Origin: Vibrio lentus
GTDB lineage: Bacteria; Pseudomonadota; Gammaproteobacteria; Enterobacterales; Vibrionaceae
DNA: 33,409 nt
Assembly: GCF_002875945.1 (NCBI RefSeq)
Contig: NZ_MCZK01000060.1
Coordinates: forward strand, 1-33,409
Direction: 5' to 3'
Shown: one piece after another, positions 7,901 through 15,640 of the stretch
Layout of the letters: every line of letters begins with the position of its first letter
Position numbering within the stretch: position 1 is the stretch's first letter
Notes under the pieces: generated by a model
What the model was told of the DNA's origin: nothing
The model's database searches: none
What the model saw: the letters and a program-made list of their open reading frames with translations, nothing else
Made by a program: the position numbers and the translations under genes

Positions 7901-8389
7901 TTACCCAATACCAGCAGTTCCCATTAGATCAACACCACCAACAACGGTCTTACCTGTATTCACGTTAATGTCGTGAATGACTGACCCCGTATCAGTGAGT
8001 TTGTACGCCTTGCAGGTTCCTTCGATGGTCACGGTTGGCTTTTCGCCCATCTTCACTGCATCTTTTTTGATGTTGGTGATTGGTCCATACATCGAGTACA
8101 CCTCTTGGTACTTCGTCTGGTCGGTGCCTTTGCCTTTTTCCGTCACGTTCACTTGAGCGTTATCCATAAAGAAGCGGCCAAGTGCGTTTTGGATTTTTTG
8201 GTGATCACCACGTACTTTAAGCGTCCACTTAAGCGGCTCAAAGCCCACTACATCTTCAGACTGGACAAACGAGCCCTCGTTAGACACCGTCTTGGTTTTG
8301 ATATCAACCGGAGTGAACTCCACTATTTCGTTCATCAGCGGCACAGATTCAACCTGAGCCGAGATCCGCATACGAATACGATCAGCCAT
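7901..8389 (-). CDS. FII: Major tail tube protein FII
   Basis: 162 aa, the normal size for P2 FII-type tube proteins, which stack as hexamers inside the sheath. Family-like stretches are VPLMNEIVEFTPVDIKTKT near the start, FEPLKWTLKVRGDHQKIQNA in the middle, and KPTVTIEGTCKAYKLT. A GGAGG six bases before the ATG supports the start. It overlaps the end of the sheath gene by 8 bp, as in P2 FI-FII. Confidence 0.88.
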   Translation of the reverse strand: MADRIRMRISAQVESVPLMNEIVEFTPVDIKTKTVSNEGSFVQSEDVVGFEPLKWTLKVRGDHQKIQNALGRFFMDNAQVNVTEKGKGTDQTKYQEVYSMYGPITNIKKDAVKMGEKPTVTIEGTCKAYKLTDTGSVIHDINVNTGKTVVGGVDLMGTAGIG

Positions 8390-9551
8390 TAACGACCTCC
8401 TCTAACCATGCTTCAATAAGGCCGTTGTCCACACTCATCTCATAAACCATGTGTTCGTTTGGAGCATAGCGGCCATAGTTGACACACAAGTACCAACGCC
8501 CAGAGGTATAGTTCTCTAGGTTATTTTTACTTGGATGCAGGAATGCTTCGAATACGGGAATGACACCTTGAGCGACTAAGTTTTGGCCCCAATTCGTTAG
8601 ACGGTCAACAACTTGCCCCATAAACTCTTCGGTGAGCTGTTTACCCATCAATGGTTGGCTGGTTTCTTCAAGCTTACGCGCCATCAAATCTTCCAAACCG
8701 ACATGGGAAAGAAAACGCCCGGTATTAGAGCGGTTGCCGATAATAGACACTCCCCCCATACGTGTGCGAGCAATCGTCACAACACCATGCTTATTCAGGA
8801 AATTGGCTTGAGTCGTTTTATCATTAATTTTGTATGAAACATTACGAGCAGTTTCATCACAAAGTACCCCTCGGTTTTGCGGACTCTCCCAACCTTCAAC
8901 CGAGGCCATCGCTGCCACCAAAGCAATAGAAGCAGGCATAAGAGATTGCACACCGTCATAGGTTTTCAAAAACCATGGGTCGATAATCGACAGCTTATCT
9001 TGTCCCGTCCCTTCCGATCCAAATTCAGCTGCAAACTCTGCAGCTTCCATATCATTAGTATTAGGACCATCAAGAACCGGACGACAACGAACATCACGAC
9101 CAATGAGGGCGAGCTTTTGACCAACGGCTTTCGAGTTAAAACCTGGCGCCGCAATGATGGTTGGCGTTTCTGCGCACGCCTTAACGGTTTCAAGGCCGGT
9201 GATCGCTCCTGTAGAACTGTTTACCCCACCGATGATATTCGCCTCAGTGACGGATACGTTCGCATTAGCTTCCACAATCGTGACGTACACAACGCACTTA
9301 ACGTATTCAAGTAAGTAGCGAACCACATTAGGCAATGTGCCTTGCCTGGTCCCAACGCTATCAAGCGATAACATCGCATGACTGTAATTCCATAAACGCG
9401 TTGGCTCGTTATAACTCAAACCAATACTCTTATTTGGCGCGGTACCGGTTAAGTGAACCACCTGTAATGCGAGTGGCCCCATGCTTGGTTGAGGCTCAAT
9501 GGTGTTAACTTCTACCCCATTGAGCTCAAAATCTTGGATTGGCGTGAGCAT
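8382..9551 (-). CDS. FI: Tail sheath protein FI
   Basis: A 389-aa contractile sheath subunit. Typical features are an early LTGTAPNKS segment, NVSVTEANIIGGVNSSTGAI, a central ATPase-free domain with VAAMASVEGWESPQNRGV, and the C-terminal GVVTIARTRMGGVSIIGNRS and FLSHVGLEDLMARKLEE, which belong to the conserved sheath C-domain. Contraction of this layer drives the tube through the envelope. The start overlaps the stop of the preceding small gene as TAATG. Length is normal for P2-like sheaths. Confidence 0.93.
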   Translation of the reverse strand: MLTPIQDFELNGVEVNTIEPQPSMGPLALQVVHLTGTAPNKSIGLSYNEPTRLWNYSHAMLSLDSVGTRQGTLPNVVRYLLEYVKCVVYVTIVEANANVSVTEANIIGGVNSSTGAITGLETVKACAETPTIIAAPGFNSKAVGQKLALIGRDVRCRPVLDGPNTNDMEAAEFAAEFGSEGTGQDKLSIIDPWFLKTYDGVQSLMPASIALVAAMASVEGWESPQNRGVLCDETARNVSYKINDKTTQANFLNKHGVVTIARTRMGGVSIIGNRSNTGRFLSHVGLEDLMARKLEETSQPLMGKQLTEEFMGQVVDRLTNWGQNLVAQGVIPVFEAFLHPSKNNLENYTSGRWYLCVNYGRYAPNEHMVYEMSVDNGLIEAWLEEVVNG

Positions 9552-9748
9552 TATTTGCCCTCTTGTTCCGTGGATTTAGACGACACCTTCACTTCAATTG
9601 CTGGCCCTATTTTTCCGTTTTGGATAAGGAAGGCCGTTTGTTGAGGCAGAAGGTGGATAGTTTTTTCACTTGGATACACCCAACGACCATTCAGTCGAAA
9701 CTCTTTGATGATCGGGTATTCCAATGTTTTCGCTTTGGATTTCTGCAC
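9551..9748 (-). CDS. Small tail-cluster protein (DUF2635-like)
   Basis: About 65 aa. The most likely start is the GTG at 9748, nine bases after GGAG. A longer frame from a TTG at 9763 starts inside the T run of a terminator and has no ribosome site. Small DUF2635-type proteins commonly sit just before the sheath gene in Mu/P2-like tails, and the GKIGPAIEV end with preceding TAFLIQN fits that family loosely. Its role is not established. It is coupled to the sheath gene by a TAATG overlap. Confidence 0.6.
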   Translation of the reverse strand: MQKSKAKTLEYPIIKEFRLNGRWVYPSEKTIHLLPQQTAFLIQNGKIGPAIEVKVSSKSTEQEGK

Positions 9749-9764
9749 CGTACTTAACTCCAAT

Positions 9765-9797
9765 AAAAAAGGCTCCTTACTAAAAAATAAGGAGCCT
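9765..9797 (-). terminator. Strong intrinsic terminator before the sheath cluster
   Basis: AGGCTCCTTA and TAAGGAGCCT form a perfect 10-bp stem with an 8-base loop, followed on the minus strand by six T. It separates the tail fibre genes from the sheath, tube and tape measure genes and sits about 20 bases before the next start codon. Confidence 0.88.
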
Positions 9798-9816
9798 AAT
9801 AATTCATAAAATTTGA

Positions 9817-10047
9817 CTACGGCTGTAGCTCATATAAATCGCTTACTTTCGGACTCTCAGAGTTCGCCCAGCTTCGACAGCGATCTATAAAGTCATACAT
9901 GGCCGCTTTCTCCTCTTCAGAGCCAATACGATCAACGGTCATCTGCTTACCTATGGTAAAAGACGCAATAATGTGAGCTTCACATCTTTCATTTATGTCT
10001 TTCAAACCCAGTAGATCATTTGTGTAATCAATCATGTCTATGTCCAT
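9817..10047 (-). CDS. Small hypothetical protein after the tail fibre, possible fibre chaperone
   Basis: 76 aa, unrecognised. It is acidic with an N-terminal MDIDMIDYTNDLLG and a helix around EEEKAAMYDFIDRCRSWANS. Start is supported by AGGAGG, which overlaps the Gly-Gly-stop of the fibre gene two bases upstream. In many phages the gene after a tail fibre encodes its assembly chaperone. That is the only basis for the suggestion. A strong terminator follows. Confidence 0.6.
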   Translation of the reverse strand: MDIDMIDYTNDLLGLKDINERCEAHIIASFTIGKQMTVDRIGSEEEKAAMYDFIDRCRSWANSESPKVSDLYELQP

Positions 10048-10049
10048 AC

Positions 10050-10805
10050 TTAGCCTCCTACTGTTGCTCCATAAGGACTTTCTTCATAAATACAGGGCCA
10101 AAAACCCCATTGTGGTGACGATCGATCAATAGTTATATAACCCGAGACTATGGCTGGCCATATGAAAAGCACCTCACCCGCAACCGAGTCTACATAAGGG
10201 TGGGCATGTATATACCGACCAGGTTTCCCTTGGCTATTTTGGCCACAGAGGCCCCATTCACCATTAACGCCATTTAACCACCACCCACGAATAGAGCCCG
10301 AAATTAATTTAGCGTAACTTCCAATCGTTAATGTCCCGCTTCCATTACCTACAGGATTTGGATACATCGTATAAGAACTATGCTTACTCGAGTCAAAACC
10401 GTCCCACTTTAGTTTCATCACTCTTATTTGCGTCGGTTGGAAGTGCTTATGATTTTTCATCCCCATTGAGGTCAAAATTTCTTGCTCTTCACTATCTCGG
10501 TCATCCCATTCAATACCGGAGGTAATAGTGCGATAAAGACTGGTATTAATTTCAAACTGAGAGTTTTTACCAAAGAAATCTAAACTGCCTTCAGTCAACA
10601 TACAGCTTTGATTTCGACTCTGACGGTAAATCGAATTTTCAGACCGGGCAGAGGCTAAATACCCATCTACTTTTGCCTTGGATTCTTTTAGCCCCTTATC
10701 TATCTCCCCCATTTTACCTGCAACTTCTTGCGACAACGCTTGCGAAGCTGCAGTCTGCTCTGCCGAGGTTTTCTGTAAATCTGTAATCTTTTGTTCAATA
10801 CCCAT
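10050..10805 (-). CDS. Tail fibre protein (distal part)
   Basis: 251 aa. Residues about 1-55 are a coiled coil (MGIEQKITDLQKTSAEQTAA onward), as expected for a trimeric fibre shaft. From about 65 the chain becomes rich in Gly, Ser, Trp and Tyr, with YAKLISGSIRGWWLNGVNGE and an aromatic C terminus, like a receptor-binding tip. It follows the H-like gene through a TAATG overlap and precedes a small gene that may be its chaperone. It probably decides host range. The tip shows no family I can name. Confidence 0.65.
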   Translation of the reverse strand: MGIEQKITDLQKTSAEQTAASQALSQEVAGKMGEIDKGLKESKAKVDGYLASARSENSIYRQSRNQSCMLTEGSLDFFGKNSQFEINTSLYRTITSGIEWDDRDSEEQEILTSMGMKNHKHFQPTQIRVMKLKWDGFDSSKHSSYTMYPNPVGNGSGTLTIGSYAKLISGSIRGWWLNGVNGEWGLCGQNSQGKPGRYIHAHPYVDSVAGEVLFIWPAIVSGYITIDRSSPQWGFWPCIYEESPYGATVGG

Positions 10806-11341
10806 TAACCCAGCTCCGTTCTCAGGCGCTCACTAAGCAACAAATGCTGATGAGCTATTTTAATTTGTGTTGTTCCTAAAGAGACCGTTGCGATAGCAGC
10901 AGTCAACACTTCTTCAGACATCAGTAAATTCACATTCTCGGTACCTACCTCGATTGTCACGCTGCTGCTCGGCAATGGCGACACATCCAATGTGAACTTT
11001 TGTAACCAACTCGAGTTCGCCGATTTGTAGGTAAGCAATGTATTCGGGGCGGAATACACCGCTAGCAAAGTACCGGATTCTAAAAAGAACCCCACTTCAC
11101 GAACTTCATATTCTTGGCTACCTTTGAATACGGCACCCATTCTCAATTGTGTTGGGCTGAGCTCCTCCCAATCTAAAATGACTTCGCGTTGAAGCTCGTG
11201 TTTCAACGCCTTCTGACCTGTCGTCGGTGTATAACTACGGTCACCCACGGCAATGTATTTAATCGCCCCTTTTAGCCCTTGGTTGCGAGCGCTAATAAGC
11301 TCAGCGAGCCCTGCATCGGTGTATTGCACGACATAACTCAT
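10805..11341 (-). CDS. H: Tail fibre N-terminal attachment protein (gpH N-terminal/DUF3751-like)
   Basis: 178 aa. The start (YVVQYTDAGLAELISARNQG, then IKYIAVGDRSYTPT) and the middle (MGAVFKGSQEYEVREVGFFL, LLAVYSAPN) match the conserved N-terminal domain of P2 gpH-type fibres that joins the baseplate. P2 gpH is over 600 aa; here only the attachment domain is present and the distal part is a separate gene, so the fibre is split in two proteins. Overlaps gpI by ATGA. Confidence 0.8.
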   Translation of the reverse strand: MSYVVQYTDAGLAELISARNQGLKGAIKYIAVGDRSYTPTTGQKALKHELQREVILDWEELSPTQLRMGAVFKGSQEYEVREVGFFLESGTLLAVYSAPNTLLTYKSANSSWLQKFTLDVSPLPSSSVTIEVGTENVNLLMSEEVLTAAIATVSLGTTQIKIAHQHLLLSERLRTELG

Positions 11342-12081
11342 GCTACTGCTCCAAATTCAAAATCAGTTGTGAAAATTAGGCGTGTGGCTGCGCACCAATA
11401 CAAAGGAGCAAAGCCTGGTGAAATATCAGGGACGTCGCCCGTCACAAAGTCATCAAAACTCGTCACGTGATAGCCGACACCAGATAAAAAGGAGGAATAT
11501 TGGACTTCCGGAGATGCTTTAATGGTCCCGCTGCAATGATCGTCTTTCGCAATGACGCTATTTTGCTTCACCGCTGAAAATTCAAACCCAGAATCAGCAC
11601 CAAGCGCCATGATCAAATCAACCGTGTCTCGCTCAGATTTAGTGCTATCAATACGGCTTAAGACTCGGGTTGTCGCCGCCTTATCAAGCGGCTGGTTTCG
11701 TTGCCATGCGATACATTCAATATGGTAAGGCGCTAATCTTGGTTCCATTTGATGCCAAGGTGTCACTTCCACATCACAATCAATCGCATCCAGGGCAATA
11801 GACAAACCAAATCGCGTCCCTGCTTTTCGATGAATATCAAACGCCTTATCCACCGTTTTACGCTGACTTTCTAGTGTGTCTTTTGGCTGCCAATCCGTTA
11901 CACCTCGCTCACCAGCAAGCAAAGCCACGAAGGCTTTATCCGTCAGTAAGGGTTGTTTGAGATTGGGATATGGACAAAAACTGGATTGAATAAGCTCTGT
12001 CCAAGCAAACTCCAAAGCCTCTTCAATAAGAGAAGCATTATTGGGCTGGACCGATAGAAACACCTTATTCGGATCGGACAT
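11338..12081 (-). CDS. I: Baseplate/tail protein I (P2 gpI-like)
   Basis: 247 aa. The order J-I-H is that of P2. The family pattern is in the first half: LLTDKAFVALLAGERGVTDW, KRKAG-like FDIHRKAGTRFGLSIALDAI, then VEVTPWHQMEPR. It would form the baseplate wedge arm tip that holds the fibre. The C-terminal third (from about 160) is longer than typical gpI (about 175-200 aa), with ISPGFAPLYWCAATRLIF at the end. The start overlaps the end of J by 17 bp. Confidence 0.85.
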   Translation of the reverse strand: MSDPNKVFLSVQPNNASLIEEALEFAWTELIQSSFCPYPNLKQPLLTDKAFVALLAGERGVTDWQPKDTLESQRKTVDKAFDIHRKAGTRFGLSIALDAIDCDVEVTPWHQMEPRLAPYHIECIAWQRNQPLDKAATTRVLSRIDSTKSERDTVDLIMALGADSGFEFSAVKQNSVIAKDDHCSGTIKASPEVQYSSFLSGVGYHVTSFDDFVTGDVPDISPGFAPLYWCAATRLIFTTDFEFGAVA

Positions 12082-13045
12082 TCACAATCACCTCCGTACA
12101 ATGTGGCGCTTCATCCCAAGCGCACACCACATCAACTACAGGTGCTTGAACCTTGGCCCGTTTCGCACCCAGCTCATAAAAAATATGTGCCACTTCTTCC
12201 CGGTCAATGATGCCGCCAAGCCTTTGTGCTTTCTCGGCAAACTGCCAAGCCACAGCGACCGCCGACTCTTTTTCTACCTCATTGTTGGGATCCGCTCCTG
12301 TAAAAAGCGTCACTTCAATTTGATAAGATTTAGGCGTTGCCGCTTTTACCGTGACCTCATCCGACTCTTGCGCTATGTCATCACGGTTTAAATATTGTCT
12401 TGCTCTTTCAAGCAAGGTCGAACTTGGAACACCATTGAGTGATGTACGACTTAACAACGCCACACAAACTTTGCCTGAATTAGGCGCAACCATTCTGGCT
12501 TGCGCATCTTTGATAGGGTTAGGTAAGGATGTTTCAGGAAACTCATAACGCATCACCAGAGCATCTTTTTCAGAGTTCACCGCAATGGTTGGTCGCTCTT
12601 CTAAAGTCATGGCATGAAAACGATAACCAAGCCGAGTGCCGGTGGTATGAAACTGGAAAGGCGCTAAATCAAAACGCTGAAGCAAACTTTCATTAGACTC
12701 CATGACCGCAGGCTTTGCGGGGAAAACGGTATCATCACCGGCTTCAATGACCTGACGCTTTAAACTGTATTGCAACGCCAACAAATCTACCATTTCGGTA
12801 TCTGTCACGTACTTACGAAACATCTGCAAAGCTTGATGATTCTGCTCTCGTATTTCAGCGGTTCGTTTTAAGACAAACGCTTGTGTCACCTGAGCGAGAA
12901 GCTCACCTTGATTATTAAAGGCCTCACGTAAGTGTTTCGCTTTATCTTCATCTCGCTGAGCGCAATATTCCACCGCAAAATTGATGTATTCATTCAGCAA
13001 AAATTCAAAGTTAGGCTCACTGAAAGCTTGAGGTTTATTACTCAT
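12065..13045 (-). CDS. J: Baseplate assembly protein J (P2 gpJ-like)
   Basis: About 326 aa. The start MSNKPQAF at 13045 overlaps the stop of W as ATGA; a longer frame from 13081 begins inside W and is not needed. Family marks are QVTQAFVLKRTAEIREQNHQ, the ATDTEMVDL-like TDTEMVDLLALQYSLKRQVI, and the C-terminal VTLFTGADPNNE segment with YELGAKRAKVQAPV. It is a baseplate wedge component and interacts with W and I. Confidence 0.88.
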   Translation of the reverse strand: MSNKPQAFSEPNFEFLLNEYINFAVEYCAQRDEDKAKHLREAFNNQGELLAQVTQAFVLKRTAEIREQNHQALQMFRKYVTDTEMVDLLALQYSLKRQVIEAGDDTVFPAKPAVMESNESLLQRFDLAPFQFHTTGTRLGYRFHAMTLEERPTIAVNSEKDALVMRYEFPETSLPNPIKDAQARMVAPNSGKVCVALLSRTSLNGVPSSTLLERARQYLNRDDIAQESDEVTVKAATPKSYQIEVTLFTGADPNNEVEKESAVAVAWQFAEKAQRLGGIIDREEVAHIFYELGAKRAKVQAPVVDVVCAWDEAPHCTEVIVNVRSE

Positions 13046-13374
13046 AATGCACCACTCAATTGCAGAGGTTCCCCGCGCCATGTTCCCGAGACTTTCACTC
13101 TAAATCCATTCAAGTGTGGGATTGCTTGGCACTGAATACCTTGATAATCCGTTAACCCATTCAATGGGTTGGACAAAGCCTCTAATGTTAGATTTTGAAC
13201 TATCATGGATTCGGTGGGTGTCTGCTGTTTTCCCAAACGCGAGACCGCTCGATTTCCAACACCTCGACGTTTTACTCGTGAACTGACCTCTGTCGTTAAT
13301 ACTTTTGCAAAACGACAGTTCAAGGCACTAGCTCCGGTTACGGTTTTTCCTGTTTTGGGGTCAATACCAATCAT
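13042..13374 (-). CDS. W: Baseplate wedge protein W (gp25-like)
   Basis: 110 aa, normal for P2 gpW / T4 gp25. Recognisable are MIGIDPKTGKTVTG at the start, VLTTEVSSRVKRRGVGNR in the middle and RVKVSGTWRGEPLQL at the end. The Glu-Val-x-x-Arg-V-x-x-R-x-G-x-G region corresponds to the conserved EPR core of gp25 proteins. It is coupled by ATGA to V upstream and J downstream. Confidence 0.88.
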   Translation of the reverse strand: MIGIDPKTGKTVTGASALNCRFAKVLTTEVSSRVKRRGVGNRAVSRLGKQQTPTESMIVQNLTLEALSNPLNGLTDYQGIQCQAIPHLNGFRVKVSGTWRGEPLQLSGAL

Positions 13375-13964
13375 TGCTGTTGCTCCGTTGGCTTGGTTTT
13401 CGCAGGGCCAGGGAGTATGCCTGGATGATCGTGCTCGTTATAAATCTCTCGGTCAGCTTGCATCGAACGAGTATGATCGGTGACCTCTCCCGTTGCTTGG
13501 TAATCCCCGTCTTGCCAAGTATCACCATAGATCTTCATGCCCCCTGGATACCGGCAGACAATAGAGCCGTCATCGAGGTTATAAAGCTCTGACATACCGT
13601 TACCGTAATCGGTCATCACCTCATTTCCTTTGACGGTTGGGCTTTGAAATTGAGTAGAGGGTAATCCCATTAACGCCACGGCATTGTTTAAGCTGTCTCC
13701 GCTTCCCAAGTTAATCAGTAAACACTGCTCGTTAACTGAAGGGCGCCGATATTGGCTAACTCTTCCTGCAGCAAGCACAAAAAAAGGGATCCTCTTTACT
13801 AGATTACCCCCTGTCTGAATATCGACGGTATTTGCCTCGGCTTTCACAACAACGCCTAAGCGCAGTAGATTGGCTGACGCGCGATTGTTCTCTTCTAATT
13901 CTTCATGTAACTCAAGAACCTTCTTCTCCAATGCGCTCACATGTTTTATAAGCTTGGCTAGCAT
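13371..13964 (-). CDS. V: Baseplate spike protein V (P2 gpV-like)
   Basis: 197 aa, close to P2 gpV (about 211). Residues about 1-30 form a helix, 35-110 an OB-like domain (LGVVVKAEANTVDIQTGGNL), followed by the central SELYNLDDGSIVCRYPGG and a beta-helix spike. The C-terminal NEHDHPGILPGP carries a His-x-His pair like the metal-binding tip of P2 gpV and phi92 spikes. It pierces the outer membrane. The 5' end overlaps the preceding gene by 53 bp. Confidence 0.9.
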   Translation of the reverse strand: MLAKLIKHVSALEKKVLELHEELEENNRASANLLRLGVVVKAEANTVDIQTGGNLVKRIPFFVLAAGRVSQYRRPSVNEQCLLINLGSGDSLNNAVALMGLPSTQFQSPTVKGNEVMTDYGNGMSELYNLDDGSIVCRYPGGMKIYGDTWQDGDYQATGEVTDHTRSMQADREIYNEHDHPGILPGPAKTKPTEQQQ

Positions 13965-14433
13965 GTTCGCAGCCCCCGTCTATGTAATGCCAGCTTTCTT
14001 CCACTGGGCCTAATCGAATACGCTGTTTCATCGTCACGGTTCGTGCAAACACACCATTTTGTGGATCAAACTTACTCGGTAGATTAGACACCACCATCGC
14101 GCCATCCAAATCACTCGGAGCGCCAAATCGCTCATGCAGTAATTCACGCTCGACACGCGTTGAAGCATCCAACGCTTCCAAATCGAAGCCATCCATGGAG
14201 ATAGGCACTTCAACCAAGAACCTCAATTCAATATCATGAAGGTGACGCCCATCGTTGGCATATTCATTAATCGGCTCGGCTTCGCCAATGTGATAACTGA
14301 TAGTGGTATTGGCCAACTCAACCGCTTGGCGTCGATAAACCGTATCGACTTTAAGCGCAAGCCGCTGCTCTAAGTGATTGACCACCACTAAGACCCACTC
14401 ACGCGGCGATCGAAAGAACGTATTTGAATTCAC
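13912..14433 (-). CDS. Probable tail terminator / head-tail completion protein
   Basis: About 173 aa from a GTG at 14433; GTG codons further in are also possible starts. I do not recognise a family with confidence. Its place between a GPZ-like protein and spike V fits a tail terminator such as Mu gp37. It has an early NHLEQRLALKVDTVYRRQAV and a mixed alpha/beta pattern. The upstream part of the long open frame (14434-14862) is antisense-like shadow of GPZ-like coding sequence, rich in Trp/Cys/Arg, and is not included. Overlaps the upstream gene by 35 bp and V by 53 bp. Confidence 0.6.
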   Translation of the reverse strand: MNSNTFFRSPREWVLVVVNHLEQRLALKVDTVYRRQAVELANTTISYHIGEAEPINEYANDGRHLHDIELRFLVEVPISMDGFDLEALDASTRVERELLHERFGAPSDLDGAMVVSNLPSKFDPQNGVFARTVTMKQRIRLGPVEESWHYIDGGCEHASQAYKTCERIGEEGS

Positions 14434-14932
14434 GATGAAAAAACGCCTCAAATTTACGATTAATATCAGGCAAGTAGTTCTCAACAATCGAATCCACATC
14501 ATCCGCAATGTCGATTTCGACTCTTTCGATGACGGTTCTTGCCTTGCCACGTCTTCGCCATACCAAAAGCTGATCGCTGTCCATCGGAGAGATAAACGCG
14601 CCAGCAAAGAAATGCTCACCAACACGGACGCCCAAGCGGTTTTGAACAGGCTTCCCCAGTCGGTGAACGCCAATGTCACGCACACCAATCCACAACTTCG
14701 ACACACGACCGTTTTTGTACACTCGAAATCGCGAACGCAGGGCTTTGTTATCAATACTAAGTTCGTAGCCAAGCTCTGCCATAGATACACCTCGTAACCA
14801 TCTAGAGGTGAGCGAAGCCGCTCGAAGTACCGCTTTCGGAATTTCTTCTTCAAACGCTTCATAACGACGAATAAACTCAGTATCTAAAAGCAATTGGGAA
14901 CGGCTAGAATTCAGACCACTCATGCTTCGCAC
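14399..14932 (-). CDS. Minor tail / head-tail joining protein Z-like
   Basis: 177 aa. It resembles the lambda gpZ family (Prophage minor tail protein Z): an N-terminal helix with EEIPKAVLRAASLTSRWLRG, then LSIDNKALRSRFRVYKNG and VSKLWIGVRDIGVHRLGKP, FFAGAFISP, and IERVEIDIADDVDSIVENYL near the end. In lambda gpZ acts at the head-tail junction. The start may be ATG 14932 or 14923, both inside the end of the preceding gene. Confidence 0.72.
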   Translation of the reverse strand: MRSMSGLNSSRSQLLLDTEFIRRYEAFEEEIPKAVLRAASLTSRWLRGVSMAELGYELSIDNKALRSRFRVYKNGRVSKLWIGVRDIGVHRLGKPVQNRLGVRVGEHFFAGAFISPMDSDQLLVWRRRGKARTVIERVEIDIADDVDSIVENYLPDINRKFEAFFHREFKYVLSIAA

Positions 14933-15233
14933 CTTGGGTATCTAATACCAGAACATATTCCCTCATGAGCTGACTTGTGGCATTAGGGCTTTTAGCTGCA
15001 GCATCAAAAACTAGCCGGTAGCGTTTATCGCGATAAAGCAACGTACAACTTTCGGGGAGCTCAGAATCCGTAGCCAGTAAATGCACTTGATTCACACCTT
15101 TCTCGTGACGTCGGATATATCCGATCACTTCAATCTGCTTCCCTTGTGGTGTCATCACAAAAAGAGGACGACCAAAACAGCGTTGGATAGATTCACGAAT
15201 AAGACGTCGAGCCGATTCGAACTCGCTCATCAC
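14904..15233 (-). CDS. Putative head-tail connector protein
   Basis: 109 aa, not firmly recognised. An N-terminal helix (SARRLIRESIQRCFGRP) is followed by beta-rich sequence, a plan like lambda FII / ATP-binding-protein-type connector subunits. Its place between the capsid-associated DUF2190 gene and the gpZ-like gene supports a head-tail joining role. Overlaps the next gene by about 20-29 bp. Confidence 0.6.
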   Translation of the reverse strand: MMSEFESARRLIRESIQRCFGRPLFVMTPQGKQIEVIGYIRRHEKGVNQVHLLATDSELPESCTLLYRDKRYRLVFDAAAKSPNATSQLMREYVLVLDTQGAKHEWSEF

Positions 15234-15239
15234 GAGTCG

Positions 15240-15572
15240 TTAAGTCACAAACTCAGTGAGTACGCCGCCAGTCAGCAGCACACCACTATCAATGAAAACC
15301 CCAACCGGTTGAGACAGGTCTCCCGATGCCGTGGGCTTTGTCTTGGTAAACTCACCATTTTTGAAGTAAGCCGCTTCAGATTCAAAGCTCACGCTATCCC
15401 CCGTTTTAATCGGGCCATCAAAATGACCTTGTGTATAGCACACCGCCGTATCACCAGCAGCTGCCGTAAAGTTGGGAACGACTAATAAAGCTCCAAGTAG
15501 ACAAGGTACATCTTTCTTAAAACCACCCGTTGGCACAGTCGCCACAATCTTTTTACCATCGCTTAAACGCAT
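15240..15572 (-). CDS. DUF2190-like capsid-associated protein
   Basis: 110 aa of mostly beta character: KKIVATVPTGGFKKDVPCLL, GDTAVCYTQGHFDGPIKTGD, and GVFIDSGVLLTGG. DUF2190 proteins follow the major capsid gene in many phages and are thought to decorate or cement the head. It is directly downstream of the capsid gene and is preceded by a terminator-like hairpin, suggesting its dose is set separately. Confidence 0.72.
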   Translation of the reverse strand: MRLSDGKKIVATVPTGGFKKDVPCLLGALLVVPNFTAAAGDTAVCYTQGHFDGPIKTGDSVSFESEAAYFKNGEFTKTKPTASGDLSQPVGVFIDSGVLLTGGVLTEFVT

Positions 15573-15584
15573 ATTTTCACCATT

Positions 15585-15609
15585 AAAAAAGGGCGAGTAA
15601 TGCTCACCC
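15585..15609 (-). terminator. Intrinsic terminator-like hairpin between capsid and DUF2190 genes
   Basis: GGGTGAG and CTCGCCC pair over 7 bp with one G-T wobble and a 5-base loop, followed on the minus strand by six T and then AATGGTGAAAAT before the next ATG at 15572. Confidence 0.75.
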
Positions 15610-15640
15610 TGTGAATCGAATTAAACTGTTCTTCCAAGCT

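Noticed and set aside
14434..14862. Upstream part of a long minus-strand frame joined to the tail terminator-like gene
   Set aside because: It lies within the gpZ-like gene in another frame and has atypical composition (many Trp, Cys, Arg). Only the part after about 14433 is coding.
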